In this document: positions 1 to 20,801 of the stretch, piece by piece
How the letters are laid out: each line of letters begins with the position of its first letter
Position numbering within the stretch: position 1 is the stretch's first letter
Assembly (NCBI RefSeq): GCF_028656935.1
Contig: NZ_JAMDGZ010000043.1
Location: forward strand, 98,651-162,650
Source: Pseudomonas rubra
GTDB taxonomy: Bacteria > Pseudomonadota > Gammaproteobacteria > Pseudomonadales > Pseudomonadaceae
Length of the DNA stretch: 64,000 nt
Direction: 5' to 3'
Position numbers and translations under genes: made by a program
Notes under the pieces: generated by a model
Databases searched by the model: none
Told to the model about the DNA's origin: nothing
Seen by the model: the letters and a program-made list of their open reading frames with translations, nothing else

Positions 1-3000
1 TCAACTACCTGGGCCAGTTCGATGGCAGCTTTGACCAGTCGACGGCGTTGTTCCGGCCCACCGGCGAAGCCCGGGGCGCAGAAAAAAGTGCCGAGGCCTT
101 GCTCGGCGAAACCTTGAGCATCAACGGCCAGGTCTACGATGGCCAGTTGAGCCTGGGTTGGACCTTCAGTGGCGAGCAGTTCGACAGCGCGACCATCCAG
201 CGCCTGGCCGATGCCTACGCGCTGGAGCTGGCGGCGCTGGTCGAGCACTGCTGCCAGCCGCAGGTGCACGGCGTGACGCCGTCGGACTTCCCCCTGGCGC
301 GCCTGAACCAGGCCCAGCTCGACAGCCTGCCGATCCCGGCGGCGCAACTCGAAGACCTCTATCCGCTCTCGCCAATGCAGCAGGGCATGCTGTTCCACAC
401 CCTGTACGAGCAGAGTGCTGGCGACTACATCAACCAGATGCGCATCGCTGTCGACGGCCTCGACCCTCAGCGCTTCCAGCAGGCCTGGACCCAGGCCGTG
501 CAGGCCCACGCGGTGCTGCGTAGCGGCTTCCTCTGGCAAGGGCTGCAACAACCGCTGCAGTGGGTGGACAAGGCTGCGCAAGTGCCGTTCATCGAGCATG
601 ACTGGCGCGACCAGCCGGACCTGGAGGCGGCCCTTGAAGCGTTGGCCCAGGCCCAGCGTCAGCAAGGTTTTGACCTGAGCAACCCGCCCTTGCTGCGCCT
701 GGTACTGGTGCGCACCGGCGACAACAGTTACCACCTGATCTACACCAACCACCATGTGCTGATGGATGGCTGGAGCAACTCGCAACTGCTCGGCGAGGTG
801 CTGCAGCGCTACAGCGGCCAGGCCCTGTCGGCCCCGCAGGGCCTGTACCGCGACTACATCAGCTGGTTGCAAGAACAGGATGCCGAAGCCTGCGAGCGCT
901 TCTGGAAAGCCCAGACCCAGAACCTTGCGCAGCCGACCTTGCTGGCACGTGTCTGCACTGCCGGCGGTGTGCTGGAGCCAGGTTATGGCGACTATCGCAG
1001 TGTCCTGGATGCTGAGCGAACACAGCGTCTGGGCGCATTTGCCAAGCGCGCCAAGGTCACTGTCAACACAGTGTTGCAGGCGGCCTGGCTGCTGCTCTTG
1101 CAGCGCTACAGCGGGCAGTCGACGGTGTGCTTTGGCGCCACGGTTTCCGGGCGCCCGGCCGAACTCAAGGGTGTCGAGCAACAGATCGGCCTGTTCATCA
1201 ACACCTTGCCGGTGATTGCCACGCCGCGCCCGCAGCAGACGCTCGACAGTTGGTTACAGGCCGTGCAGGCGCAGAACCTGGCCTTGCGTGAGCAGGAACA
1301 TACGCCGTTGTTCGATATCCAGCGCTGGGCCGGGCAGGGTGGCGAGGCGCTGTTCGACAACATCCTGGTGTTCGAGAACTACCCGGTGGCCGAGGCCCTG
1401 CAACAGGCCTCGCCCCAAGACTTGCGTTTCGGCGACATCAGCAACCGCGAGCAGGCCAACTATCCCTTGACCCTGGCGGTGAGCCTGGGCGAGTGTCTGG
1501 CCTTGCACTTCAGTTACGACGGCAGCTGTTTCGATGCCGGGCTGGTGGCCCAGCTGGATCGGCACCTGGTCAACCTGCTTATGCAGATGGTCGAGGCCAA
1601 GGCGGCGATGCCGCTGTCCGAACTGCAATTGCTGCAGGCCGGGGAGCAACTGCAGACCCTGACCGAATGGAACCCGGCCACCCGCGACTGGCCCGGCACT
1701 GGCAGCCTGCACGGCTTGATCGCCGCCCAGGCGGCGCGCCGCCCCGAGGCCATCGCCCTGAGTTTCCAGGACCAGCAGCTGAGCTACGGCGACCTCAACC
1801 GCCAGGCTAACCGCCTGGCTCACCGTTTGATCGAGCAGGGCGTAGGCCCCGAGGTGCGGGTTGGCCTGGCCTGCGAGCGTGGCTTTGCCATGCTGGTGGG
1901 GCTGCTGGCGATCCTCAAGGCCGGCGGCGCCTATGTGCCGCTCGACCCGCAGTACCCGCAGGACCGCCTGGCCTACATGATCGACGACAGCGGCATCGCC
2001 CTGGTGCTGGCCGAGCCTGCACTGCTGGCCAGCTTGCCGCTGCCCCAGGGGTTGGCGGTGCTGACGCTGGGTGAAGCGCTGGACGCTTATGCCGAGCATG
2101 ACCCTGTTGTGCCGCACGACCCGGACAACCTGGCGTATGTGATCTACACCTCCGGTTCCACCGGCAAGCCCAAGGGCACCTTGCTCGCCCACCGCAACGT
2201 GTTGCGTCTGTTCAGTGCCACCCAGGCCTGGTTCAACTTCGGCGCGCAGGATGTCTGGACCCTGTTCCACTCCTACGCGTTCGACTTCTCGGTCTGGGAA
2301 ATCTTCGGCGCGCTGACCTTGGGCGGGCGCCTGGTGATCGTTGCGCACGAGGTCAGCCGCTCGCCAGAGGCATTCTTCGAGCTGCTGTGCCGCGAGCAGG
2401 TCACGGTGCTCAACCAGACGCCGTCGGCGTTCCGCCAGTTGCTGCCGGTGGCTTGCGCGCCGGAGCACGGGCAGCGCGCCAATGCTTTGCGTTATGTGGT
2501 GTTTGGCGGCGAGGCGCTGGAGGTCAACCAGCTGCGGCCATGGTTCGAGCGTTTCGGCGACCGTGCCCCGCAACTGATCAACATGTATGGCATCACCGAA
2601 ACCACCGTGCACGTGACCTACCGGCCGCTGTCGCTGGCTGACTTGGGGCAGGGCGCCAGCAGCCCGATCGGCGAGCCGATCAGCGACCTGTCCTGGTACC
2701 TGCTCGATGGTGAACTCAACCCGGTGGCCAAGGGCTGCACCGGCGAGCTGTACATCGGTCGCGCCGGCCTTGCCCGGGGTTACCTGAACCGCGCGGACCT
2801 GTCGGCAACGCGCTTTATCCCCGATCCCTTCGCCGCTGACGGCGGCCGCCTGTACCGCACGGGCGATCTGGCGCGTTACCGGCGCGACGGGGTGATCGAG
2901 TATGTCGGGCGTATCGACCAGCAAGTGAAGATCCGCGGCTTCCGTATCGAGCTGGGTGAAATCGAAGCGCGCCTGCAAGCGGCCCCACAAGTGCGTGAAG

Positions 3001-3541
3001 CCCTGGTACTGGCCCAGCCCGGGCCGAGTGGCCAGCAACTGGTGGCCTATGTGGTGGCGCAGAGCACGCCGGCTGATCCGGGCCAGTTGCGCGAAACCCT
3101 CAAGCAGGCGCTGAAGCAGGACCTGCCGGACTACATGGTGCCAGCGCACCTGCTGTTCATCGAGCAGTTGCCGCTGACCAGCAACGGCAAGCTCGACCGC
3201 AAGGCCTTGCCGCTGCCCGATGTCAGCCAGCTGCAACAGGCCTACGTGGCGCCGCAGAGCGAGCTGGAACAACGCATCGCCGCGATCTGGCAGGAGGTGC
3301 TCAAGCTTGAACGGGTCGGCCTTACTGACAACTTCTTCGAGCTGGGCGGGCACTCGCTGCTGGTGGTCAACGTGGTCTCGCGCATCCAGCTGGAGGAGGG
3401 CCTGAAGCTGTCCCCGCAACTGCTGTTCCAATACCCGACCCTGGGCACTTTTGTCGAGCAACTGGCCGAATCCGGTGAGCAATTGAATACGTCGAAACTG
3501 AACAAGCTGGAAAGCCTGCTTGATGAAATGGAGGAAGTTTG

Positions 3542-3542
<1 letters not shown>
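1..3542 (+). CDS. pyoverdine non-ribosomal peptide synthetase, 3' part (E-C-A-T), Thr-activating module
   Basis: The 5' end is cut by the window; the frame is open from base 3. Domains in order: the end of an epimerization domain (about nt 3-270), a condensation domain opening with SPMQQGMLF (about nt 340-1600, active-site HHVLMDG near nt 750), an adenylation domain (about nt 1700-3210, YTSGSTGKPKG near nt 2147) and a carrier domain with LGGHSL near nt 3345. Aligning the A4-A5 region by eye to GrsA gives DFWNVGMVHK, the known threonine code. The condensation domain follows an E domain, so it should accept a D-residue. The LGGHS carrier fits hand-over of an L-residue to the LCL-type condensation domain that opens the next protein. 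The protein ends without a thioesterase and its stop overlaps the next start (TGATG). It is a pyoverdine peptide-chain synthetase by context; PvdI/J/D naming cannot be decided here. Confidence 0.9.
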
Positions 3543-15349
<11,807 letters not shown>

Positions 15350-15361
15350 TCCGTATGAACC

Positions 15362-15385
15362 CGCGGCCGGTGTGTACCGGCCGCG
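15362..15385. other. GC-rich inverted repeat between synthetase and esterase genes
   Basis: Perfect 10-bp arms CGCGGCCGGT and ACCGGCCGCG around the 4-nt loop GTGT. It starts 12 bases after the synthetase stop and ends 17 bases before the esterase ATG. No T-run follows, so it is more likely an mRNA stability or read-through-limiting hairpin than a full terminator. Confidence 0.6.
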
Positions 15386-15402
15386 CTTGAGAGTGATCTG
15401 GA

Positions 15403-16356
15403 ATGTCAGTGAATCCCGATATTGCCGCTTACCTGCAATTGGTCAATGCCGGCCGCGTTAGCGGCAAGAGCCAGGCCATGCATTTGCTCAGCCCCGAACA
15501 GGCGCGCCTTGAGTTCGACCAGTCGTCATTGTTGATGGGCATGGGGGGCCAAGGGTTGGGCCAAGTCAGCGCGGTGCACATCCCTACCCGTGACGACCAG
15601 CGACTCGATGCGCGCCTGTATCGCCCCTCGGACTGCGCCGCCGGGTTGCCGGTGTTGTTGTACTTTCATGGCGGCGGCTATGTGGTCGGTAGCCTCGACT
15701 CCCATGATGCGATCTGCCAGGAACTGGCCGAGAACAGCACTTGTCTGGTGCTCTCGGTAGCGTACCGGTTGGCCCCGCAGTGGCGTTTCCCGACCGCCTA
15801 CGAAGATGCTGAAGATGCCTGGCGCTGGCTGTGCAGCGAGGCTGCGGCACTGGGCGGGGACCCGCAGCGCCTGGCGGTGGCCGGCGACAGCGTGGGGGGC
15901 AGCCTGGCGACGCTGGTCGCGCAATCTGCTGCGGCGCATCAGCAGCCGTTGTTGCAGGTGCTGATCTATCCGGTCACCGATGCCAGCCAGGTGCGCGCCT
16001 CCATCGACCGCTATGCCCAGGGTTATTTGCTGGAGAAAGACACCCTGGCGTGGTTTTACCAGCAGTACGCCAGAACCCCGGCCGACCTGCGCGATCCACG
16101 ATTTTCACCGTTGCTGGCGGCGCTCGACGGGGGCCAGGCACCGGTGTTGATGGTGCTGGCCGAATGCGACCCGCTGGTGGACGAAGGCCAGGCCTTTGCT
16201 GCGGCGCTGGGCGAGGCGGGAGTGGCGGTGGACCTGCAACTGTACGCTGGCATGACCCATGACTTTCTGCGCATGGATGCCCTGGTCGATGAGGCTGAAG
16301 AGGCTCTGCAGTACATTGCCCAGGCGTTGCGCAAGGCGTTTGGGGGTAGGCCGTAA
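15403..16356 (+). CDS. alpha/beta hydrolase of the hormone-sensitive lipase family, pyoverdine-cluster esterase
   Basis: 317 aa with no signal peptide, so probably cytoplasmic. It carries the HSL-family oxyanion motif HGGGY (about residue 90), the nucleophile motif GDSVGGS (about 163), a late acid in ECDPLVDEG and the catalytic histidine in MTHDF near residue 286. The ATG lies behind a GAGAG site, 53 bases after the terminal synthetase stop and in the same direction, so it is likely co-transcribed with the pyoverdine synthetases. The family hydrolyses short acyl esters and amides. A role in editing, in removal of the acyl chain of the precursor, or in release of mis-loaded intermediates would be inference. 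It has no PvdX letter that I can assign. The fold and catalytic triad are certain; the substrate is not. Confidence 0.85.
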   Translation: MSVNPDIAAYLQLVNAGRVSGKSQAMHLLSPEQARLEFDQSSLLMGMGGQGLGQVSAVHIPTRDDQRLDARLYRPSDCAAGLPVLLYFHGGGYVVGSLDSHDAICQELAENSTCLVLSVAYRLAPQWRFPTAYEDAEDAWRWLCSEAAALGGDPQRLAVAGDSVGGSLATLVAQSAAAHQQPLLQVLIYPVTDASQVRASIDRYAQGYLLEKDTLAWFYQQYARTPADLRDPRFSPLLAALDGGQAPVLMVLAECDPLVDEGQAFAAALGEAGVAVDLQLYAGMTHDFLRMDALVDEAEEALQYIAQALRKAFGGRP

Positions 16357-16397
16357 GGTTTGTAGCGTTCTTGAGATCGAGCGCCGCCCGCGCGGCG

Positions 16398-16490
16398 CAT
16401 CGCCGGCAAGGCCGGCTCCCACATTTGTCGCAACGTGCCATGGCCTGTGAGAGTGGCGTTGTCAGCTTTGGTGCAGATCCCTTGTGGGAG
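16398..16490. repeat. REP element with a truncated partner
   Basis: GCATCGCCGGCAAGGCCGGC followed by TCCCAC is the REP sequence seen in four other places in this window. A second arm (CTTGTGGGAG at 16481-16490) is cut short just before the terminator. It lies between the convergent esterase and fpvA genes. Confidence 0.75.
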
Positions 16491-16497
16491 ACAAACT

Positions 16498-16534
16498 AAA
16501 ACGCCGTGGCCCTTGGGGCCACGGCGTTTTTTTC
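16498..16534. terminator. bidirectional Rho-independent terminator between esterase and fpvA
   Basis: Perfect 11-bp stem ACGCCGTGGCC / GGCCACGGCGT (16501-16511, 16517-16527) with a T-run on the + side (16527-16533) and an A-rich flank on the other. It sits directly beyond the fpvA stop and serves the convergent genes. Confidence 0.9.
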
Positions 16535-16535
16535 T

Positions 16536-19025
16536 TCAGAAGAACTTGTAGCGGGCGGTGACCATGAAGTTGCGTGGCTCGCCGAAGAAGTTGGCTTCTG
16601 TCGGCGCGGTGATGGTCGAGTAGTAGTGCTTGTCGAACACGTTGTTGAGGTTGAGGTTCACCTGCAGGTTACGGTTGACGTCATAGGAGGTGAACAGGTC
16701 GTAGACGGTGTAGCCGCCTTGCTCAACCCCGAATGGCGTATAGATCTTGCTTTGCGTGCGCATCGCGCCACCGACCCGCCAGTCTTTCAGGTCGTCCGGC
16801 AGGCGATAGGTGGTGGCCAGCTTGAACAGGTTGGCCGGCAGGTTGGTGCCGTAGCGCTTGCCCTTGGTAAAGGTGCCGATTGGGTCATACGCCGAATCCT
16901 TGATGCGTTCGGCGGTGTTGTAGGTGTAGCCCGCAGAAACCTGCCAGTTCTCGGTCAGGGCCCCGCTCAGCTCGAACTCGATGCCACGGCTGCGAATTTC
17001 GCCTGCAGCGGTATAGCAAGTGGCAAAGGGATCGAAGCAGGTGCCCAGGGAAGTGGGTATCGCTTCAGGCAGGTTCTCCAGGTTGATCTGGAAGATCGCG
17101 ATGCTGGAGTTCAGGCGGCCATCGAAGTGCTCACCCTTGAGGCCGATTTCGTAGTTGGTGCCCTCGATCGGCTTGAGCACGGTGCCGGAGGCGGACTGCT
17201 CGCTTTGCGGCTGGAACACCTTGGTCGCACTGGCATACACCGAGTAGGTGTCGTTGAGGTCATAGACCAGGCCGAAGTAAGGCGTGACCTTGCGGGTGAC
17301 CTTGAAATTGGCCTCACCCCAGGGGAAGTCACCGTCGTACTGCACCTTGTCCAGCTTGTACCAGTCCAGGCGCGCGCCGGCGATGAAGGTCAACGGGTCG
17401 GCCAGGCTGAAGCGTGCGGTGGTATAGGCGCTGGACTGCTCGATGCGCTGTTCGCTGCCCACTGCGCCGTATTCGAGCAGTGCTGGCCGGGGGAACGCGC
17501 TCGGGTCCCAGTTGGTCGGGTCGAAGCTGCCCAGGTCGAAGGCCGCCGAGTCAAAGCCTGGCTGGGTCTTGAACGGGCCGCCGAGGTTGTCCCATTTGCT
17601 TACCCGGCGACTGCCGCCGACCACCAGCGAGTGGGTGCGTCCGAGCAAGTCGAAGGGGCCGCTGAAGTAGCCGTCGAAGCTGTACTGGTCGCGGTCGTAG
17701 TCATAGGCGCCGCCACGCAGGGTCATGCTCGGGTTGCCGTTGGCATCGATGCTGCTGTTGCTGATGAACGTGCCTTGCATGTTCATTTCGCTGGTGATGT
17801 AGGTCGCCGCGCCCTTGGCCTTCCAGCCATTGTCGAAGCGGTGTTCGATATCGGCGAACACCGTGGTGCTTTCCTTGTTCCAGTACGACCAGCTTGGGCT
17901 CATGCGTGTCGAGCGCGAGATGGGCAGGAAGCTGCCGTCAGGGTAGGTGCCCATGCCGTTCCAGTCGGCGCCGGGGTTGTTCTCGTCGCTGTAGGACACG
18001 CCCAGGCTGACGGTGGTGTCATCGGTGACATCGGCCTCGACAATGCCATAGAGCAGGGTGCGTTCGTTGCTGTAGTCGTCGATGAACGAATCTTTCTTCT
18101 GGTAGCTGAGCACGGTGCGCCCGCGCAGGCTGCCTTGTTCGTTCAGGGCCGAGCTGGCATCGATCTCGAACAGTTGGTTGTCCCAGCTGCCCAGGCCGCC
18201 CGTGACCGAGACCTGCGGGGTGACGGTAGGGCGCTTGCGGATCAGGTTGATCGAGCCCGAAGGCAGACCAGCGCCTTCCATCAGGCCAGCAGCCCCGCGC
18301 ACCACTTCGACCCTGTCGTACATGGCCAGGGAACCGGTGGACAGTGCGGCTTCTTCATAGGCGACCGGCACGCCATCGAACATCAGGTTCTCGATGCCGA
18401 AGCCGCGCGCGTTGAAACGCGGGCGTTCGCCGCCCCATTGGTTGAGGGTCAGGCCGGGGGTGTATTTGACCACATCACTGAGGGTGGTCATGCCCTGGTC
18501 TTCAATGCGCTGGCGGGTGATCACGCTGGTCGACTGCGGGGTTTCGCGCGGTGACAGGGCCAGCTTGGTCGCGGTGTTGGCGCTGCCGGTGGTGTAGGAG
18601 CCGGTGTTCTCGGTAATCGCGCCCAGGCCCTGGCCCGAGACGTTGGTCACGCCCAATTGCACCGCGTCGGAGGTTTCGCCACCGGTCACGGTGATGGTAT
18701 CGCCCTGCAGGCTGTAGCGCAGCCCGGTGCCCCTGAGCAGTTCGGCAATGGCCGTCGCCACACTCAGGCGCCCGCGCAGCGGGTTGCTGCGGATCCGTTG
18801 CACCGCCGATGGCTCGAACAATACTTGCACACCCGACTGGCGGCCGAACTCGAGCAAGGCATTGCTGACCGGTTGGGCGCCAATGTTGAACTCGATTTCC
18901 TGCGCTTGAACCAGCATCGACACACTCAGGGTCGAAGCCAGCGTTGCGCCCAGCAGAGCGGGTTTGAGCAGCCTGCGCATCATCAATGCTTTGGCCAGAG
19001 GGGTGAAGGCGGGGAGTGCTGGCAT
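16536..19025 (-). CDS. fpvA: TonB-dependent ferripyoverdine receptor FpvA with signalling domain
   Basis: 829 aa outer-membrane receptor. After a signal peptide (cleavage near VQA-QEIEF) there is an STN secretin/TonB N-terminal signalling domain (about residues 43-95), then the plug domain (about 140-260, with GLTLNQWGGERPRFNARGFG-type region) and a 22-strand barrel ending in the typical C-terminal aromatic ...ARYKFF. The STN domain is the part that in FpvA contacts the FpvR anti-sigma factor, so this receptor should both import ferripyoverdine and signal to PvdS/FpvI. No sigma/anti-sigma pair lies in the window. The start at 19025 leaves a longish leader; ATG 18983 is an alternative but has no better ribosome site. 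The gene is in the same direction as pvdE, 113 bases downstream of it, with a Fur-like box and a large hairpin between. Its place next to the synthetases supports the ferripyoverdine assignment over other siderophores. Confidence 0.93.
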   Translation of the reverse strand: MPALPAFTPLAKALMMRRLLKPALLGATLASTLSVSMLVQAQEIEFNIGAQPVSNALLEFGRQSGVQVLFEPSAVQRIRSNPLRGRLSVATAIAELLRGTGLRYSLQGDTITVTGGETSDAVQLGVTNVSGQGLGAITENTGSYTTGSANTATKLALSPRETPQSTSVITRQRIEDQGMTTLSDVVKYTPGLTLNQWGGERPRFNARGFGIENLMFDGVPVAYEEAALSTGSLAMYDRVEVVRGAAGLMEGAGLPSGSINLIRKRPTVTPQVSVTGGLGSWDNQLFEIDASSALNEQGSLRGRTVLSYQKKDSFIDDYSNERTLLYGIVEADVTDDTTVSLGVSYSDENNPGADWNGMGTYPDGSFLPISRSTRMSPSWSYWNKESTTVFADIEHRFDNGWKAKGAATYITSEMNMQGTFISNSSIDANGNPSMTLRGGAYDYDRDQYSFDGYFSGPFDLLGRTHSLVVGGSRRVSKWDNLGGPFKTQPGFDSAAFDLGSFDPTNWDPSAFPRPALLEYGAVGSEQRIEQSSAYTTARFSLADPLTFIAGARLDWYKLDKVQYDGDFPWGEANFKVTRKVTPYFGLVYDLNDTYSVYASATKVFQPQSEQSASGTVLKPIEGTNYEIGLKGEHFDGRLNSSIAIFQINLENLPEAIPTSLGTCFDPFATCYTAAGEIRSRGIEFELSGALTENWQVSAGYTYNTAERIKDSAYDPIGTFTKGKRYGTNLPANLFKLATTYRLPDDLKDWRVGGAMRTQSKIYTPFGVEQGGYTVYDLFTSYDVNRNLQVNLNLNNVFDKHYYSTITAPTEANFFGEPRNFMVTARYKFF

Positions 19026-19048
19026 TGTTCGTGCTCTAGGAATTAAGT

Positions 19049-19067
19049 GTTAATGATAATGATTCTT
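19049..19067 (-). promoter_or_regulatory. Fur-box-like sequence upstream of fpvA
   Basis: GTTAATGATAATGATTCTT (+ strand) matches the hexamer-array form of the Fur box (repeats of AATGAT). It lies 24-42 bases upstream of the fpvA start and suggests direct iron repression. No TAAAT-N16-CGT box occurs in this intergenic space. Confidence 0.7.
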
Positions 19068-19093
19068 TTGTAGAGGTGAGACGTGCGACTGCG

Positions 19094-19131
19094 CTGAAAC
19101 CGGAAAACTTTTTTGGGTTTTCCGGTTTCAG
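19094..19131. terminator. perfect 15-bp inverted repeat between pvdE and fpvA
   Basis: Arms CTGAAACCGGAAAAC (19094-19108) and GTTTTCCGGTTTCAG (19117-19131) are perfectly complementary, with the 8-nt loop TTTTTTGG. The T-tract is in the loop instead of after the stem, so it may act as a strong pause or processing hairpin that lowers pvdE read-through into fpvA, not as a canonical terminator. Confidence 0.65.
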
Positions 19132-19138
19132 GCACAGT

Positions 19139-20788
19139 TCAGGCAGGTTGCAGTTGATCCACGACCTGGCCGGCGTGCAGGCGCACCAGTTGGTCGGCAA
19201 CGTCGAAGTAGCGGTCGTCGTGGGAGATCACAATGATGGTCTTGCCCAGGCGCTTGAGGTCCGGCAGCAGCTCGGTGTAGAAGATCCGCCGGAAGGTCGG
19301 GTCCTGGTCGGCGGCCCATTCGTCGAACACCAGCACCGGGCGCTTTTCGATCCAGGCATTGACCAGCGCCAGGCGCTTGCGCTGGCCGGTGGACAAGTCG
19401 GTAGTGCTGAACTGCCCGTCCTCGACCCTGACCTTGTGGGCAATCTCCAGGCGTTGCAGGTACTTGTTGGCGTCCTCGGGGATCTGCTGGTCGTTCTGCA
19501 CCACATCGTCGAACAGGTAGTAGTCGGCGAAAATGGTCGTGAACAACTGGCGGTAGTCGTCCCGTGTTGCCGCTTCGATCGCCTGGCCGTTGACCCGGAT
19601 CTGGCCTTGCGCCGGTGGGTAGAGCCCCAGCAGCAACTTGATCAGGGTGGTCTTGCCGCAGCCGTTCTCACCGACGATGAAGACGATCTCGCCCTGTTCG
19701 ATGGTAAGGTTCACCGGCCCCAGGCGGAACGGTTCGGCGCCTGCCACCGGATCGAAGGCATAGCCGACGTTGTCCAGCTCCAGACTATGGAACGCCGGCG
19801 TGGCGCGCGTGGTGTCGGTCAGCAGCAGGTGCGGTTCAGGGGTGGCGAACTGTTCCGACAACTGCGCGATACGCTGGAAGGCGATCTGCGCCCGGCTGAC
19901 GATCGGCAGGGTGCTCACCAAATGCTCGAGCGGCCCTTTCATGTACAACAGCACCAGGACGAACCCGCTCATGACGCTGGCATCGGCGCTGGGCCATAGC
20001 GACTGCAGGGCCAGGGCCAGGCCGATCACCACGAAGAACAGCATCGAGCCCAGGCTCTTGGCGATCACGAAGGTGTTGATCGAGCGGGTCTGGATGGCGC
20101 AGATCTGCTCTGCGGTGTGTTCGATGCCCTGTTTGAACATGCGCTGGCGCCGCGGGCGATGGATTCGCAGCTCCTTGGCCCCTTCAGCGATAGCGTTGTA
20201 GTGCTTCTGCAGTTGATCCTCGGCATCCCTGGCCTGCATGAAGCCGCGAATGCCGCGGGCCCGGGCGATGTACTGGATGACCGTGCCGATGGCAATGGCC
20301 ACCAGCATCATCAGGAACATCGGCCAGGACAGCATGGCCAGGTAACCCAGGCAACCCAGGGTCACCGTCAGTGAAATGGCCAAAGGAGCAAAGGCGAAGG
20401 CAAAATCGCTGATGGTGTCGACGTCATGGGTCAGGACCGGGATCAGCCGGTGGCTGCGGTAGCGCTCGATCTGCTCGATAGGTGCCGACAGCACTTTTTC
20501 GCCCAGCTCTTTGCGCAGCTTGGCAATGATGTGCTGGCCGACATGGTTGGTACCGATGTCAGAGCAGATCGTGCTCAGCAGCGCCAGGGCGCACAGCCCG
20601 GCGAAGGCCAGGACCACCTGCTGGGTCAGGCCGCCTTCGCTGTGCAGGCCACTGTTGATCGTCGCCAGCAGCGCGGTGACGCTCAGGCCACCGATCATGC
20701 CAAGGACAATCGACAAGGTCACGATTGGCCAGAAGGGTTTGAGCAGGGCGAACAGCTCGCGCAGCGCCCCGCGTGGTTGCTTGGTCAT
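19139..20788 (-). CDS. pvdE: PvdE, ABC exporter of the pyoverdine precursor
   Basis: 549 aa, the usual PvdE length. It is a fused half-transporter: a transmembrane domain with about six helices (residues 1-320, starting LLKPFWPIVTLSIVLGM) and an ATPase domain with Walker A GENGCGKTT near 390, signature LSTGQRKRLAL near 475, and the Walker B region LVFDEWAADQDP near 495. The family moves cytoplasmic ferribactin to the periplasm, where the chromophore is matured. The start at 20788 (MTKQPRG) is preferred to longer frames because it follows the pvdA stop by 13 bases with AGGACC upstream. It is in one transcript with pvdA. Odd point: the aspartate of Walker B is present, but the residues after it read EWAADQ in place of the common EPTS, a feature of this SyrD/PvdE group. 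Confidence 0.93.
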   Translation of the reverse strand: MTKQPRGALRELFALLKPFWPIVTLSIVLGMIGGLSVTALLATINSGLHSEGGLTQQVVLAFAGLCALALLSTICSDIGTNHVGQHIIAKLRKELGEKVLSAPIEQIERYRSHRLIPVLTHDVDTISDFAFAFAPLAISLTVTLGCLGYLAMLSWPMFLMMLVAIAIGTVIQYIARARGIRGFMQARDAEDQLQKHYNAIAEGAKELRIHRPRRQRMFKQGIEHTAEQICAIQTRSINTFVIAKSLGSMLFFVVIGLALALQSLWPSADASVMSGFVLVLLYMKGPLEHLVSTLPIVSRAQIAFQRIAQLSEQFATPEPHLLLTDTTRATPAFHSLELDNVGYAFDPVAGAEPFRLGPVNLTIEQGEIVFIVGENGCGKTTLIKLLLGLYPPAQGQIRVNGQAIEAATRDDYRQLFTTIFADYYLFDDVVQNDQQIPEDANKYLQRLEIAHKVRVEDGQFSTTDLSTGQRKRLALVNAWIEKRPVLVFDEWAADQDPTFRRIFYTELLPDLKRLGKTIIVISHDDRYFDVADQLVRLHAGQVVDQLQPA

Positions 20789-20801
20789 CGAGAGGTCCTG
20801 C

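Noticed and set aside
15362..15385. Palindrome read as a terminator
   Set aside because: The 10-bp stem has no T-run, so it was kept only as a hairpin, and the esterase is still considered part of the pyoverdine transcript.
19026..19138. Possible PvdS box before fpvA
   Set aside because: No TAAAT occurs in the interval on the - strand, so no box was called.
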